Shown: positions 55,017-62,717 of the stretch, piece after piece
Layout of the letters: each line of letters starts with the position of its first letter
How positions within the stretch are numbered: position 1 is the first letter of the stretch
DNA from: Maridesulfovibrio frigidus DSM 17176
GTDB lineage: Bacteria > Desulfobacterota > Desulfovibrionia > Desulfovibrionales > Desulfovibrionaceae
NCBI RefSeq assembly: GCF_000711735.1
Contig: NZ_JONL01000003.1
Location: forward strand, 1-64,000
Reading direction: 5' to 3'
Length of the DNA: 64,000 nt
Notes under the pieces: model-generated
The model's input: only the letters and a program-made list of their open reading frames with translations
Databases searched by the model: none
Told to the model about the DNA's origin: nothing
Translations under genes and position numbers: made by a program

Positions 55017-55574
55017 TTACTTATATTGAGAATGGCAATGGGCTTTTATGCTGTTTATATTGTCACAAGCCTTATGAGCATCTTCAATGTTCTTATTTTC
55101 AAGCGCTTTCACGAATTCATCGCAGGCTCCGGCGTATTCATCATAGTAGTCTTCACCATGCCCTTCGTAAGTGACCATTAATTTGGAGTCTTCAATGAAC
55201 TGAGCTGCAATACGCTCAGGAGGCAAGACTCCTGCATGAATGGATTTAAAAATTGTTTTAAACGAGTTTTTCATGCGCTTTTTAAGCTCTGTGTACTTTG
55301 TCTTTGGTGGGCTATCTTTTGTCTGATCTTGCGCAGTATTTTGTGTCTCTTGTGTGGCTGGTTGGTAGTTTTTTTCAGGTTTTACTTTTACAGTAATGAG
55401 AGTTTCTTCGGGGTCTTGGCTGATTTTAATCTTTAATTTCTTAAAACCTTCGATGGCAGTGAAGTAGGTCATCCCGTCAGTTTCACCCGTTTCAATGGCA
55501 TCAGCCATTTGGCGCAGGAAATTGGGCAACTCTTCCGGCCTTATGGATCTTTCAATTTTATTTCCTTTTCCCAT
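55017..55574 (-). CDS. GAK-system XXXCH-motif protein
   Basis: The 185-residue protein begins with an amphi-Trp-like domain (about residues 1-65, RPEELPNFLRQMADAIETGE), continues with a Gln/Thr-rich linker, and ends in a helical domain terminating AHKACDNINSIKAHCHSQYK. The terminal Cys-His is the motif after which the XXXCH family of the GAK set is named. Cys175-like and the final Cys-His pair could bind metal or be the site of modification. It is 42 bases after the unknown gene at 55617 and eight bases before the PHP-like gene. Its resemblance to the amphi-Trp protein at 49593 suggests they are related. Confidence 0.85.
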   Translation of the reverse strand: MGKGNKIERSIRPEELPNFLRQMADAIETGETDGMTYFTAIEGFKKLKIKISQDPEETLITVKVKPEKNYQPATQETQNTAQDQTKDSPPKTKYTELKKRMKNSFKTIFKSIHAGVLPPERIAAQFIEDSKLMVTYEGHGEDYYDEYAGACDEFVKALENKNIEDAHKACDNINSIKAHCHSQYK

Positions 55575-55616
55575 TACAATTCTCCAGTGTTCTCAAATTT
55601 TGTCCCTGAAGCGGGC

Positions 55617-56168
55617 CTAATCATTGTCCGCGATGGCTAGTTCTTCCAGATTCTTTCCCGTTTCGCGCTCAATGGCTGATTTTATTTTTAGTGCGATTAT
55701 TTTTTTACGTTCAAGGTCCGCGACTTTTAGTGGATCATTTTTAACATTTTCTATTGCATAGTCATACTTATAAACAACGCTGACAAGTTCTTCGTCATCG
55801 ACAAGCTTGTCCGCAATAAATATAATTCCTTTTTCGGAGACTGTAAAATCGTCTGAAAAATCAAGATAGTTGTTTATGTCCGCAATTTCAGCAATTTCGG
55901 GGTAGCCCAGTTCTTTAAGTTTAGCGCATTCTTCTTTCGCCTCTTTATTACTACCGATAGTAATGGCGCTTAAAATAGATCCTGCTTTGATCAGGTTGAG
56001 ATTCGGCCCTCTGTCGCGTAGCCATTTGAGGTCGCGACCAATGCGCATGGCGACTGTTTTAACAAGCCGTGCGTTATTAAGCTCGTTTTCAGAAATATTG
56101 AAGACTTCGGTTAAAAGCCGCTCGCATTCTTGCTCGGTCGGGATAGTTATGGCTGTTTTATTCTGCAC
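55617..56168 (-). CDS. Hypothetical first gene of the GAK operon
   Basis: The 183-residue soluble protein (MQNKTAITIPTEQECERLLT onward) is mainly helical, with many charged residues and no membrane segment or known motif. I do not recognise its family. It is the first gene of the leftward operon that runs to 49593, spaced by 42 bases from the XXXCH gene, and its upstream side opens on about 200 AT-rich bases where the operon promoter should lie. Being the first member of a GAK cluster, it is a candidate for a further, so far unnamed component. Confidence 0.7.
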   Translation of the reverse strand: MQNKTAITIPTEQECERLLTEVFNISENELNNARLVKTVAMRIGRDLKWLRDRGPNLNLIKAGSILSAITIGSNKEAKEECAKLKELGYPEIAEIADINNYLDFSDDFTVSEKGIIFIADKLVDDEELVSVVYKYDYAIENVKNDPLKVADLERKKIIALKIKSAIERETGKNLEELAIADND

Positions 56169-56376
56169 GGGTCACCTTTAATTCTATTATATGATAAAAT
56201 AATCTCAAAATTTATGGCTCGTATCAAGTAAATTAATTCGCTGATGCATTTTTCAACGACTCTATTAATTTTCAATACCATTTCAGTAGTGTTTAAAATA
56301 TTATTTTTGATAAGCTATAAATGAAGTGATTATTATTAAACAATCTAGTCCTGTCGATTCTTGTGATTAGATCGAT

Positions 56377-57267
56377 TTAGATCTCTTCAATACTATCTTT
56401 ATAGTAATCAAGGAAATTCTGTATCAGCGGGGTGACTCTATTCGGATCCCAAATCATTGCAACTTCCAGCTGAGAAGTATCATCCTCTATATGTTTTAGA
56501 GCTACTCCATCAGGAATGATATGCTCTGAATCACAGTTTACGAAGGTCCAGCCTAGCCCGGCTGCCACGAAAACTGTGCCAGTGTGCTTTCGCTTATACT
56601 GCATCCCCAATTTTAGTTCGAGGCCTTCTTCGCTAAATCGTCTTTGAACCTCTTTAACCCGCATTTTACAATAAGACTCTCGGCTGCATATGTAAGGGAT
56701 TTCGGATAAATCTTTGAGAGTTACCATCTTTTTTTTTGCAAGTGGGTGATTTGATGGAATAGCCGCACAAGAAGAAGTCCTTTGCACGACAATGTCCGAT
56801 AATTCTTTGGTGTCTAAAGTACTACGAGTGACAAATCCCACATGACGAGATCCTTCGAGCACTCCTTCAATTTGTTGATGACTGGATTCATCGTGCAAAA
56901 CAACTTCGACTTGTGGATATTTCTTCATGAAATCTCCCACAATATCTGGAAAAGCTGAGGAGAGTACTAGATATACAAAACTCACATGAAGTTTTCCTGC
57001 TGTACCGTCACCCATAGCTTGAAGAGTGGATCTTGCTCGCAACATTGATTTCAGAATTGCTTTTGCTTCACCTAGAAAATATTTACCAGCGTCGGTAAGT
57101 TCAACCTTCCGATTCGTACGATCGAACAGTTGCACACCTAAATCTTCTTCTAATTTTTGAATCTGTCTACTGAGCGGAGGTTGCTGTATGTGTAAACGTT
57201 CAGCAGCTCTTCCAAAGTGCAGTTCTTCCGCTACAGCTTCAAAGTAGCGTAATTGGCGCATTCTCAT
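56377..57267 (-). CDS. LysR-family transcriptional regulator
   Basis: The 296-residue protein has a LysR winged helix (MRQLRYFEAVAEELHFGRAA, LHIQQPPLSRQIQKLEEDLG) and an effector domain from about residue 90. Two in-frame Met codons lie close together (57267 and 57261); the first has an AAAGG ribosome binding site six bases upstream. An ATACC/GGTAT palindrome with T-N11-A spacing lies just before its start and is a likely autoregulation site. It is divergent from the small secreted protein gene at 57360, the standard LysR arrangement, so that gene is its probable target. Confidence 0.9.
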   Translation of the reverse strand: MRMRQLRYFEAVAEELHFGRAAERLHIQQPPLSRQIQKLEEDLGVQLFDRTNRKVELTDAGKYFLGEAKAILKSMLRARSTLQAMGDGTAGKLHVSFVYLVLSSAFPDIVGDFMKKYPQVEVVLHDESSHQQIEGVLEGSRHVGFVTRSTLDTKELSDIVVQRTSSCAAIPSNHPLAKKKMVTLKDLSEIPYICSRESYCKMRVKEVQRRFSEEGLELKLGMQYKRKHTGTVFVAAGLGWTFVNCDSEHIIPDGVALKHIEDDTSQLEVAMIWDPNRVTPLIQNFLDYYKDSIEEI

Positions 57268-57270
57268 ATG

Positions 57271-57285
57271 ATACCTTTTGGGTAT
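57271..57285. promoter_or_regulatory. LysR-type T-N11-A site
   Basis: ATACC-TTTTG-GGTAT is a perfect 5+5 inverted repeat that fits the T-N11-A rule of LysR binding sites. It is immediately upstream of the leftward LysR gene and 75 bases from the divergent secreted protein gene. Confidence 0.55.
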
Positions 57286-57359
57286 TGTTAAGGCGTTAAA
57301 TGGTATTGGATTTGTATGATAACCTGCCATATAACATATGAAACAGCAAGGAGGTCATT

Positions 57360-57779
57360 ATGACTTTTAAAATTTCAAGGGTGATGGTTTGCTGCGTAGT
57401 ATCATGTATGTTTGTGATTGCGTGCGCATCTTTTGCTTTAGCAGGTGTTGATGAGGTCAAGAGCGGGATGTTGGTTGCAACTGGGAAGAAATGTCATTTC
57501 ATTGCGGAGCAGGCGGAAGGGAAGGTGTATGTTGTATACGCCGATAATGAGAAGCAGCTTCTTGCGGATGGGTTCGGCTATATTTGCGGCATGGCGGCTG
57601 CACCTGATAATTCTGTGTATGTGATGTCACACACCAGTAAACGTCTTTTCAGGGCTACTCCTGATGGCAAGGTGCAGATGGTCAGGAAGGTGGATGAGGT
57701 GCCGCGAGCTATTTTGGTGGATCGTGATGGGATGGTGAGATTTGTCACACATGGTGGGGCGGTACACGCGCTTAAATAA
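57360..57779 (+). CDS. Secreted protein with NHL-like repeats
   Basis: The 139-residue protein has a signal peptide (about residues 8-29, VMVCCVVSCMFVIACASFALA) and repeated beta-strand units of NHL/SMP-30-like type (GKVYVVYADNEKQLLADGFG, NSVYVMSHTSKRLFRATPDG, GMVRFVTHGGAVHALK). It is too short for a full propeller, so it either dimerises or is a remnant. The ATG at 57360 has an AGGAGG ribosome binding site. It is divergent from the LysR gene and probably controlled by it. A 22-bp terminator follows. Confidence 0.75.
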   Translation: MTFKISRVMVCCVVSCMFVIACASFALAGVDEVKSGMLVATGKKCHFIAEQAEGKVYVVYADNEKQLLADGFGYICGMAAAPDNSVYVMSHTSKRLFRATPDGKVQMVRKVDEVPRAILVDRDGMVRFVTHGGAVHALK

Positions 57780-57816
57780 GGACTCAGTTTTAGATACTTT
57801 TTATGTGGGGACATAC

Positions 57817-57863
57817 AAAAGAGAAAAAGCCTTACGTTTGTAACGTAAGGCTTTTTCTCTTTT
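57817..57863. terminator. Long bidirectional terminator
   Basis: A perfect 22-bp inverted repeat with a TGT loop, A-rich on the left and T-rich on the right, lies between the rightward secreted-protein gene and the leftward tRNA-Glu 1, so it can stop both. Confidence 0.92.
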
Positions 57864-57865
57864 AG

Positions 57866-57943
<78 letters not shown>

Positions 57944-57963
57944 GCATCTAAAAAAAATTTGTG

Positions 57964-58038
57964 TGGCAGGGACACAAGGACTCGAACCTTGATTGACGGA
58001 ATCAGAATCCGCTGTCCTGCCAATTGAACGATGTCCCT
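57964..58038 (-). tRNA. tRNA-Gln (CUG) 1
   Basis: A 75-base cloverleaf on the minus strand: acceptor AGGGACA/TGTCCCT, discriminator G, loop TTCTGAT (anticodon CTG), encoded CCA. A -35/-10 promoter-like pair lies just upstream at 58051-58079. Confidence 0.95.
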
Positions 58039-58050
58039 GCAACGAAAGTG

Positions 58051-58079
58051 GTTCTATGTGGAAAGGATTGTTCTGTCAA
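58051..58079 (-). promoter_or_regulatory. Promoter of tRNA-Gln1-Glu1
   Basis: On the minus strand TTGACA (58079-58074) and TAGAAC (58056-58051) are separated by 17 bases, with a transcription start expected about six bases before tRNA-Gln. The -35 is perfect and the -10 matches four of six. Confidence 0.55.
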
Positions 58080-58345
58080 CAACTTATCGAACAAAAATTA
58101 AAAAATGTTGAAGTATTGATTGTCTAATGAACTAAGTCTGTTACTTGCGTTTGAAATACGGGTTGTAAGACGTTGTCTTTGTCCATATGAGTAGTTGGTT
58201 GAAAATGTTGCTTAGGTCGCTGTAAGGGTGAATACAGCGTTTTTTTGTCTTATGTGAGTATAGGCTTGCTACTGGGAAACTTATAGCTCCTACAAGCTCT
58301 GTTTGGCTTCTGTATGAGCAACATCTGTTGAGCCTAAAAACGAAG
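58080..58345. other. tRNA-array spacer with orphan plus-strand terminator
   Basis: This stretch between the two tRNA units has no gene I can support. It contains a plus-strand hairpin CGCTGTA/TACAGCG at 58218-58239 followed by seven T residues, facing away from all tRNAs, which could end a small rightward RNA starting near 58100. Confidence 0.4.
58218..58246 (+). terminator. Orphan plus-strand terminator
   Basis: A 7-bp stem (CGCTGTA/TACAGCG, 8-base loop) with seven T residues; no rightward gene precedes it within the tRNA array, so any transcript it ends would be non-coding. Confidence 0.55.
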
Positions 58346-58375
58346 AAAGGACTGAATCTTTCGATTCAGTCCTTT
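58346..58375 (-). terminator. Terminator of tRNA-Gln2-Glu3-Glu2 unit
   Basis: A perfect 13-bp stem (AAAGGACTGAATC, loop TTTC) lies 10 bases past the 3' end of tRNA-Glu 2, with T residues on the minus strand after it. Confidence 0.8.
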
Positions 58376-58385
58376 TTCAAATTCG

Positions 58386-58463
58386 TGGCGTCCCCAAGGG
58401 GATTTGAACCCCTGTCGCCGGCGTGAAAGGCCGGTGTCCTGGGCCAGGCTAGACGATGGGGAC
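58386..58463 (-). tRNA. tRNA-Glu (UUC) 2
   Basis: Same 78-base tRNA-Glu (anticodon TTC, encoded CCA) as copy 1, with one base different in the D-loop region. It lies between the terminator at 58346 and tRNA-Glu 3, so it is probably the last gene of the upstream unit. Confidence 0.96.
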
Positions 58464-58575
58464 GCATCTAAAAATCGTACTTACTTCTGCGAGCCTGATC
58501 GCGTAAATGAAGCAAGTTATGTTGTTGCAGCCAGCACGACTCTATTGGCTTTAGCGAGTCTCACTGTTTTTTGAT

Positions 58576-58653
<78 letters not shown>

Positions 58654-58675
58654 GCATTAATCAAAAAAGTGTTGC

Positions 58676-58750
58676 TGGCAGGGACACAAGGACTCGAACC
58701 TTGATTGACGGAATCAGAATCCGCTGTCCTGCCAATTGAACGATGTCCCT
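58676..58750 (-). tRNA. tRNA-Gln (CUG) 2
   Basis: A second identical 75-base tRNA-Gln (anticodon CTG, encoded CCA), first gene of the upstream tRNA unit. A -35-like TTGACA lies on the minus strand at 58793-58788. Confidence 0.95.
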
Positions 58751-58764
58751 GCAACAGAAATGAG

Positions 58765-58793
58765 TGTTTATTTGGAATCTCTCAGTCTGTCAA
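58765..58793 (-). promoter_or_regulatory. Promoter of tRNA-Gln2 unit
   Basis: A perfect minus-strand TTGACA (58793-58788) and, after 17 bases, a weak -10 (TAAACA, 58770-58765) lie just upstream of tRNA-Gln 2, mirroring the promoter at 58051-58079. Confidence 0.4.
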
Positions 58794-58823
58794 CAGTTAT
58801 CTTCAAATATTTTGAAAATAAGA

Positions 58824-59171
58824 TTAAACTGCTTTCGCCATTGCGCGAGTGCGTTTTTTCAGTTTGTTGATTTTACGACGGATAAGGTCGCGATCCTTGC
58901 GGGATTCAGCCTTAACTTTATCTTCACGCATAGTTTTGATCTGGCTCTTAATAGTAAAGATCTGATCTTTGTAAGGGGATACTGCGCCTTCTTCTTCAAC
59001 GATTCCGAGAAATTCTTTAACGTTGGTGATGATAGTTGCTTTGTCCATTCCGGATACACCAGCGATCAAAGGCATCTTGTTGATGCATATCTCGCGGAGT
59101 TCTTTAGTGGTCATTTTGTCGAGAGGCTTCTTAAGTGCTAGGCCTTCTAAAGTAATTTTGTCTTCGCTCAT
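58824..59171 (-). CDS. Small Rho-N/SAP-like protein
   Basis: The 115-residue basic protein has a helical N-terminal segment (LDKMTTKELREICINKMPLI then GVSGMDKATIITNVKEFLG, about residues 17-56) that resembles the Rho N-terminal/SAP motif, which binds RNA or DNA, followed by a strongly basic helix (KDRDLIRRKINKLKKRTRAMAKA). It is probably a small nucleic acid-binding protein. It is leftward, 36 bases after the DUF721 gene, and likely shares its transcript. The ATG at 59171 has a ggaga ribosome binding site. Function unknown. Confidence 0.75.
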   Translation of the reverse strand: MSEDKITLEGLALKKPLDKMTTKELREICINKMPLIAGVSGMDKATIITNVKEFLGIVEEEGAVSPYKDQIFTIKSQIKTMREDKVKAESRKDRDLIRRKINKLKKRTRAMAKAV

Positions 59172-59207
59172 GATATTCTCCTTGGGGCCGTCTCCGGCCG
59201 TGAAATC

Positions 59208-59711
59208 TTATGATTTTTCAAATAGACGGACGTACTTCAGATAACATCTGCCGACCGCCGATTCTGGATCAAATTTGTCTTTCATCCCGCCAATGTTTCC
59301 GGGACTTTTGATCTTGGCTCTTTGGAAGTGAGTTCGCTGTAATTCGTACCCACCCAATGGAACCCTGCCGTTTAACAGCTCGAATAGCACCTTGTCAAAG
59401 ACTTCTTCACCAAAAAACGAATTAATTCTCAATAAAATCTCTGGAGCGAAGTATGTGAGCTCCTGCGCGGCAACAGAATCCTCTGCTGCGAGAATCAATG
59501 TAGTCTTGCGATGTCCCAGTGGTTTGGCGAACTCCGCAAGTTCCCCCATCAGGTCCGGCCATGCCTTCCATAGCTTGGCAAGCCTGAGTTTGTTTTTACC
59601 GTCGAGGGTAGAAACAAACTCCGTCATAGCTTCACCTACGGTGCATAGTGAGCGCTGGCGGGGGTGGAAGAACCTTTTTTTAGGTCCTGTATATTTAGTT
59701 TTTTTAGCCAT
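59208..59711 (-). CDS. DUF721/DciA-like protein
   Basis: The 167-residue protein matches the DUF721 pattern: AKLWKAWPDLMGELAEFAKP, then RKTTLILAAEDSVAAQELTY and RINSFFGEEVFDKVLFE. In other bacteria DciA is needed to load the replicative helicase DnaB where DnaC is absent. Its length is near the family's usual one, with a basic N-terminal tail (KKTKYTGPKKRFFHPRQR). The gene is leftward, with the small Rho-N-like gene after it. The helicase-loading role is inferred from the family, not proven here. Confidence 0.82.
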   Translation of the reverse strand: MAKKTKYTGPKKRFFHPRQRSLCTVGEAMTEFVSTLDGKNKLRLAKLWKAWPDLMGELAEFAKPLGHRKTTLILAAEDSVAAQELTYFAPEILLRINSFFGEEVFDKVLFELLNGRVPLGGYELQRTHFQRAKIKSPGNIGGMKDKFDPESAVGRCYLKYVRLFEKS

Positions 59712-59936
59712 AATTGAAGTTTGATAAAATGCGTTTGTTCAATTTGTTACTATATACATCTAAAAGGCTAATTGCAAAGGGTTCCGTTTATGTAAATATT
59801 TTATCTGTCTATAACTGTGTGAAGCGCTAGCAATTCCTAAAATTACCCTGTGATGTTACTCAAATGGGGCGCTTGAATAAATCCACTAATGGAGTTTTTT
59901 AATCTTGACGATATTAATTTTGGAGGATAGGCAGTG

Positions 59937-59954
59937 TTTATATCGTTATATAAA
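59937..59954. promoter_or_regulatory. TTTATAT/ATATAAA palindrome upstream of sahR
   Basis: A perfect 7-bp inverted repeat with a CGTT spacer (59937-59954) lies about 50 bases upstream of the sahR ATG. ArsR-family regulators bind AT-rich palindromes, so it is a candidate operator. Confidence 0.45.
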
Positions 59955-59981
59955 GATGTTTTTATATAGCCACTTCTTATG

Positions 59982-59995
59982 TCGCCCTAGGGCGA
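59982..59995. promoter_or_regulatory. TCGCCCTAGGGCGA palindrome at the sahR start
   Basis: A perfect 14-base palindrome without a spacer lies eight bases upstream of the sahR ATG and contains part of its ribosome binding site (cgaggg). It could be a regulator site or act at the RNA level. Confidence 0.45.
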
Positions 59996-60003
59996 GGGTC
60001 TTG

Positions 60004-60915
60004 ATGGAAATTATTAAATTCAGCAAAGCGTTATCAGATGAGATACGAGTGCGGCTTTTAGCTATGCTCCGCGATAACGAGCTTAACGTCGGTGAGGTCG
60101 TCCAGGTTCTAGGGATGTCTCAGCCGCGTGTTTCCCGTCATCTCAAAATTCTTCATGAGAGCGGATTGCTTGAATCAAGGCGCGAAGGGTTATGGAATTT
60201 TTACAGACTAGCTCAGTCCGGCGCGGGTTTGCGTTTTTCAGATTCAATTAGCTGGCTGATTGAAAATGAAGATGAGGTTTTAGCAGATAAGCGAAGGGTG
60301 GTTGAAGTTTTAGCTGAGCGTAATCTGGAAACACGTAGGTTTTTTGATGAAATTGCTGAAGACTGGGAACGTTTACAGCGCGAAGTTTTTGGAGATTTCA
60401 ACCTTAATTCCGAAGTGCTTAGCTTTATGAACGACTGCGCGGTGGGTGTGGACCTTGGGTGTGGTAACGGATCTTTGCTCGGAGACATGCTTTCTAAGTG
60501 TAAATCCGTTATCGGTGTGGATAGCTCCCGTAAGATGCTTGAACTTGCATCTAATAGGATAGGCGAAAATCCAGGAGTGAGTCTTCGTATCGGCGAACTT
60601 ACACATTTGCCGCTTCGGGACTGGGAAGCAGATTTCGCGGTCATTTCGATGGTGCTTCACCATTTGCCGAATCCTGATAAAGCTGTTGCCGAGGCGGCAA
60701 GGGCTTTATCGAGCGGAGGCAGGCTGGTGGTGGCTGATTTTGTGATGCACTCAAATGAGAAGATGCGGACAGAATTCGGTGATCGCAGATTAGGTTTTAC
60801 TGAGGAAGAGCTTCGTGGGTGGATGGATGAGGCCGGTCTCGGTTCAATAAAAACTCATCGTTTCCCTGTAAAAGAAGGTCTTACGGTTTTGGTTTGCGTT
60901 TCTGAAAAAAAATAG
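60004..60915 (+). CDS. sahR: SahR-type ArsR regulator fused to a methyltransferase domain
   Basis: The 303-residue protein has an ArsR winged helix (about residues 1-85, SKALSDEIRVRLLAMLRDNE, QPRVSRHLKILHESGLLESR) and a SAM-dependent methyltransferase-like domain (about 130-300, VGVDLGCGNGSLL, AVISMVLHHLPNPDKAVAEA). This is the layout of SahR, the regulator of the S-adenosylhomocysteine cycle described in proteobacteria, where it responds to SAH or SAM. It sits 33 bases upstream of ahcY, its expected target. The frame is open from 59905, but the ATG at 60004 has a gagg ribosome binding site. Two palindromes upstream suggest autoregulation. Confidence 0.88.
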   Translation: MEIIKFSKALSDEIRVRLLAMLRDNELNVGEVVQVLGMSQPRVSRHLKILHESGLLESRREGLWNFYRLAQSGAGLRFSDSISWLIENEDEVLADKRRVVEVLAERNLETRRFFDEIAEDWERLQREVFGDFNLNSEVLSFMNDCAVGVDLGCGNGSLLGDMLSKCKSVIGVDSSRKMLELASNRIGENPGVSLRIGELTHLPLRDWEADFAVISMVLHHLPNPDKAVAEAARALSSGGRLVVADFVMHSNEKMRTEFGDRRLGFTEEELRGWMDEAGLGSIKTHRFPVKEGLTVLVCVSEKK

Positions 60916-60948
60916 TGGGTATTAGCCTACAAAAAAATGGAGTTTGTA

Positions 60949-62367
60949 ATGATTAAATTAGATCCTAAAATGGATAATAAAGTAGCGGATATGTCTCTTG
61001 CCGATTGGGGTAACAAAGAAATGCAGCTTTCCGAGCGCGAAATGCCGGGTCTTATGTCCCTGCGTGAAAAGTATGGTAAAGAAAAGCCTCTTAAAGGTCT
61101 AAAAATCATGGGCAGCCTGCACATGACTATCCAGACTGCAATGCTTATCGAAACCCTTACAGAGCTCGGCGCTGATCTGCGTTGGGCTTCTTGTAATATT
61201 TTCTCCACTCAGGATCACGCGGCAGCAGCTATCGCAGCAAACGGAACTTCTAAAGTTTTCGCTTGGAAGGGCGAAACTCTTGAAGAATTCTGGTGGTGTA
61301 CAGAGCAGGCTTTGACATGGCCTGACGGTTCCGGTCCTGACCTTATCGTTGATGACGGTGGCGACGCTACTCTCATGATCCACAAAGGTGTTCAGGCTGA
61401 AAAAGATCCTTCCATTCTTGAGAAGAAATATGACAACAAAGAATTTCAGATGGTTATCGACCGTTTGAAGGCTTCTGTTGCTGAAAATCCAACTAAATGG
61501 ACAGACATCGCTAAGAAAGTTCAGGGCGTTTCTGAAGAAACAACTACTGGTGTTCACCGTCTTTACCAGATGCTTGAAGCTGGCGAACTTCTTTTCCCTG
61601 CTATCAATGTTAATGACTCTGTTACTAAATCCAAGTTCGACAACCTCTACGGTTGCCGCGAGTCTCTTGCTGACGGAATCAAACGTGCTACTGACGTTAT
61701 GATCGCTGGTAAGATCGTTGTTGTCATCGGTTACGGTGATGTTGGTAAAGGTTGTGCTCAGTCCATGCGCGGTTTCGGTGCTCGTGTTATCGTTACTGAA
61801 GTTGATCCTATCTGTGCGCTTCAGGCGGCTATGGAAGGATTCGAAGTTGCTCCAATGGCGAAAGCTGTTGAGCGCGGTGATATCTTTGTTACTTGCACAG
61901 GTAACTACCACGTTATCACAGGCAAAGACATTGAACTGATGAAAGATGAAGCTATCATTTGTAACATCGGTCACTTCGATAACGAAATCGAAATGAGCTA
62001 TCTCGAAGTTGACTCTAAAGCTGTGAAGCTTGAAGTTAAACCACAGGTTGATAAATGGACTCTCAAGTCCGGCAAATCTGTAATCGTTCTTGCTGAAGGA
62101 CGTTTGGTTAACCTTGGTTGTGCAACAGGTCATCCTAGCTTTGTTATGAGTAACAGCTTCACTAACCAGGTTCTTGCTCAGATTGACCTTGCTCAGAACA
62201 CATATGAGCCGACTGTTATGATTCTGCCTAAAAAACTTGATGAAGAAGTTGCTCGGTTGCATCTTGCTCGTCTTGGCGTTGAGCTTGAAGTTCTTTCTAA
62301 AGAACAGGCTGACTACATCAACGTTGATGTTGCTGGTCCATACAAGCCGAATCACTACCGTTACTAA
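60949..62367 (+). CDS. ahcY: S-adenosylhomocysteine hydrolase
   Basis: AhcY splits S-adenosylhomocysteine into adenosine and homocysteine and keeps methylation reactions running. The 472-residue protein has the NAD-binding motif [65 protein letters not shown], and the conserved C-terminus YKPNHYRY. An ATG at 60937 overlaps the ribosome binding site (tggag) of the ATG at 60949, which I chose. Highly biased codon use points to strong expression. It follows sahR by 33 bases and is likely regulated by it. A terminator follows at 62414. Confidence 0.98.
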   Translation: MIKLDPKMDNKVADMSLADWGNKEMQLSEREMPGLMSLREKYGKEKPLKGLKIMGSLHMTIQTAMLIETLTELGADLRWASCNIFSTQDHAAAAIAANGTSKVFAWKGETLEEFWWCTEQALTWPDGSGPDLIVDDGGDATLMIHKGVQAEKDPSILEKKYDNKEFQMVIDRLKASVAENPTKWTDIAKKVQGVSEETTTGVHRLYQMLEAGELLFPAINVNDSVTKSKFDNLYGCRESLADGIKRATDVMIAGKIVVVIGYGDVGKGCAQSMRGFGARVIVTEVDPICALQAAMEGFEVAPMAKAVERGDIFVTCTGNYHVITGKDIELMKDEAIICNIGHFDNEIEMSYLEVDSKAVKLEVKPQVDKWTLKSGKSVIVLAEGRLVNLGCATGHPSFVMSNSFTNQVLAQIDLAQNTYEPTVMILPKKLDEEVARLHLARLGVELEVLSKEQADYINVDVAGPYKPNHYRY

Positions 62368-62413
62368 AGTAAGGCGATTAATTTAACCTTATTTTTTAGT
62401 GTATTGAATTAAA

Positions 62414-62475
62414 AAGGCCCATTCGTTGAAGCTGATATCAGTTATGATAAAAGTTAATTCGAGTGGGCCTTATTT
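62414..62475 (+). terminator. Terminator of sahR-ahcY
   Basis: A 12-bp stem (AAGGCCCATTCG with CGAGTGGGCCTT, one G-U pair) with a 34-base loop and a following T run lies 47 bases after the ahcY stop. Confidence 0.75.
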
Positions 62476-62717
62476 TATTTTTTTTATAAATATGTCTTTA
62501 CTTTTTCAGTAGAGTGAGTAAATAACCCACACCTCAGCGTGACTGGACTCACGGAAATCCTCTTTGCCATCCTTTGGCAAACCTACTCCGCACATACGCC
62601 GGATTACGATCAAATTCATGTTCCAGAGCCTCAGATAAATACCCTCCGAAATAATCGGATTACGACCGCTGTCACGCGCCGTCGTTATATAATTCCCTTT
62701 CACACCAGGATTTACTT
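62476..62717. other. Leader region of the DEAD-box helicase gene
   Basis: Downstream of the ahcY terminator about 240 bases precede the helicase start. They contain a TTTGCCA/TGGCAAA hairpin (62563-62581) and no reading frame I believe. A long leader is common in RNA helicase genes with cold or autoregulatory control, but no specific element was recognised. Confidence 0.4.

Noticed and set aside
61099-62355. Open frame of about 420 codons antisense to ahcY
   Set aside because: Long open antisense frames arise from the strongly biased codon use of ahcY; its protein has no recognisable motif.
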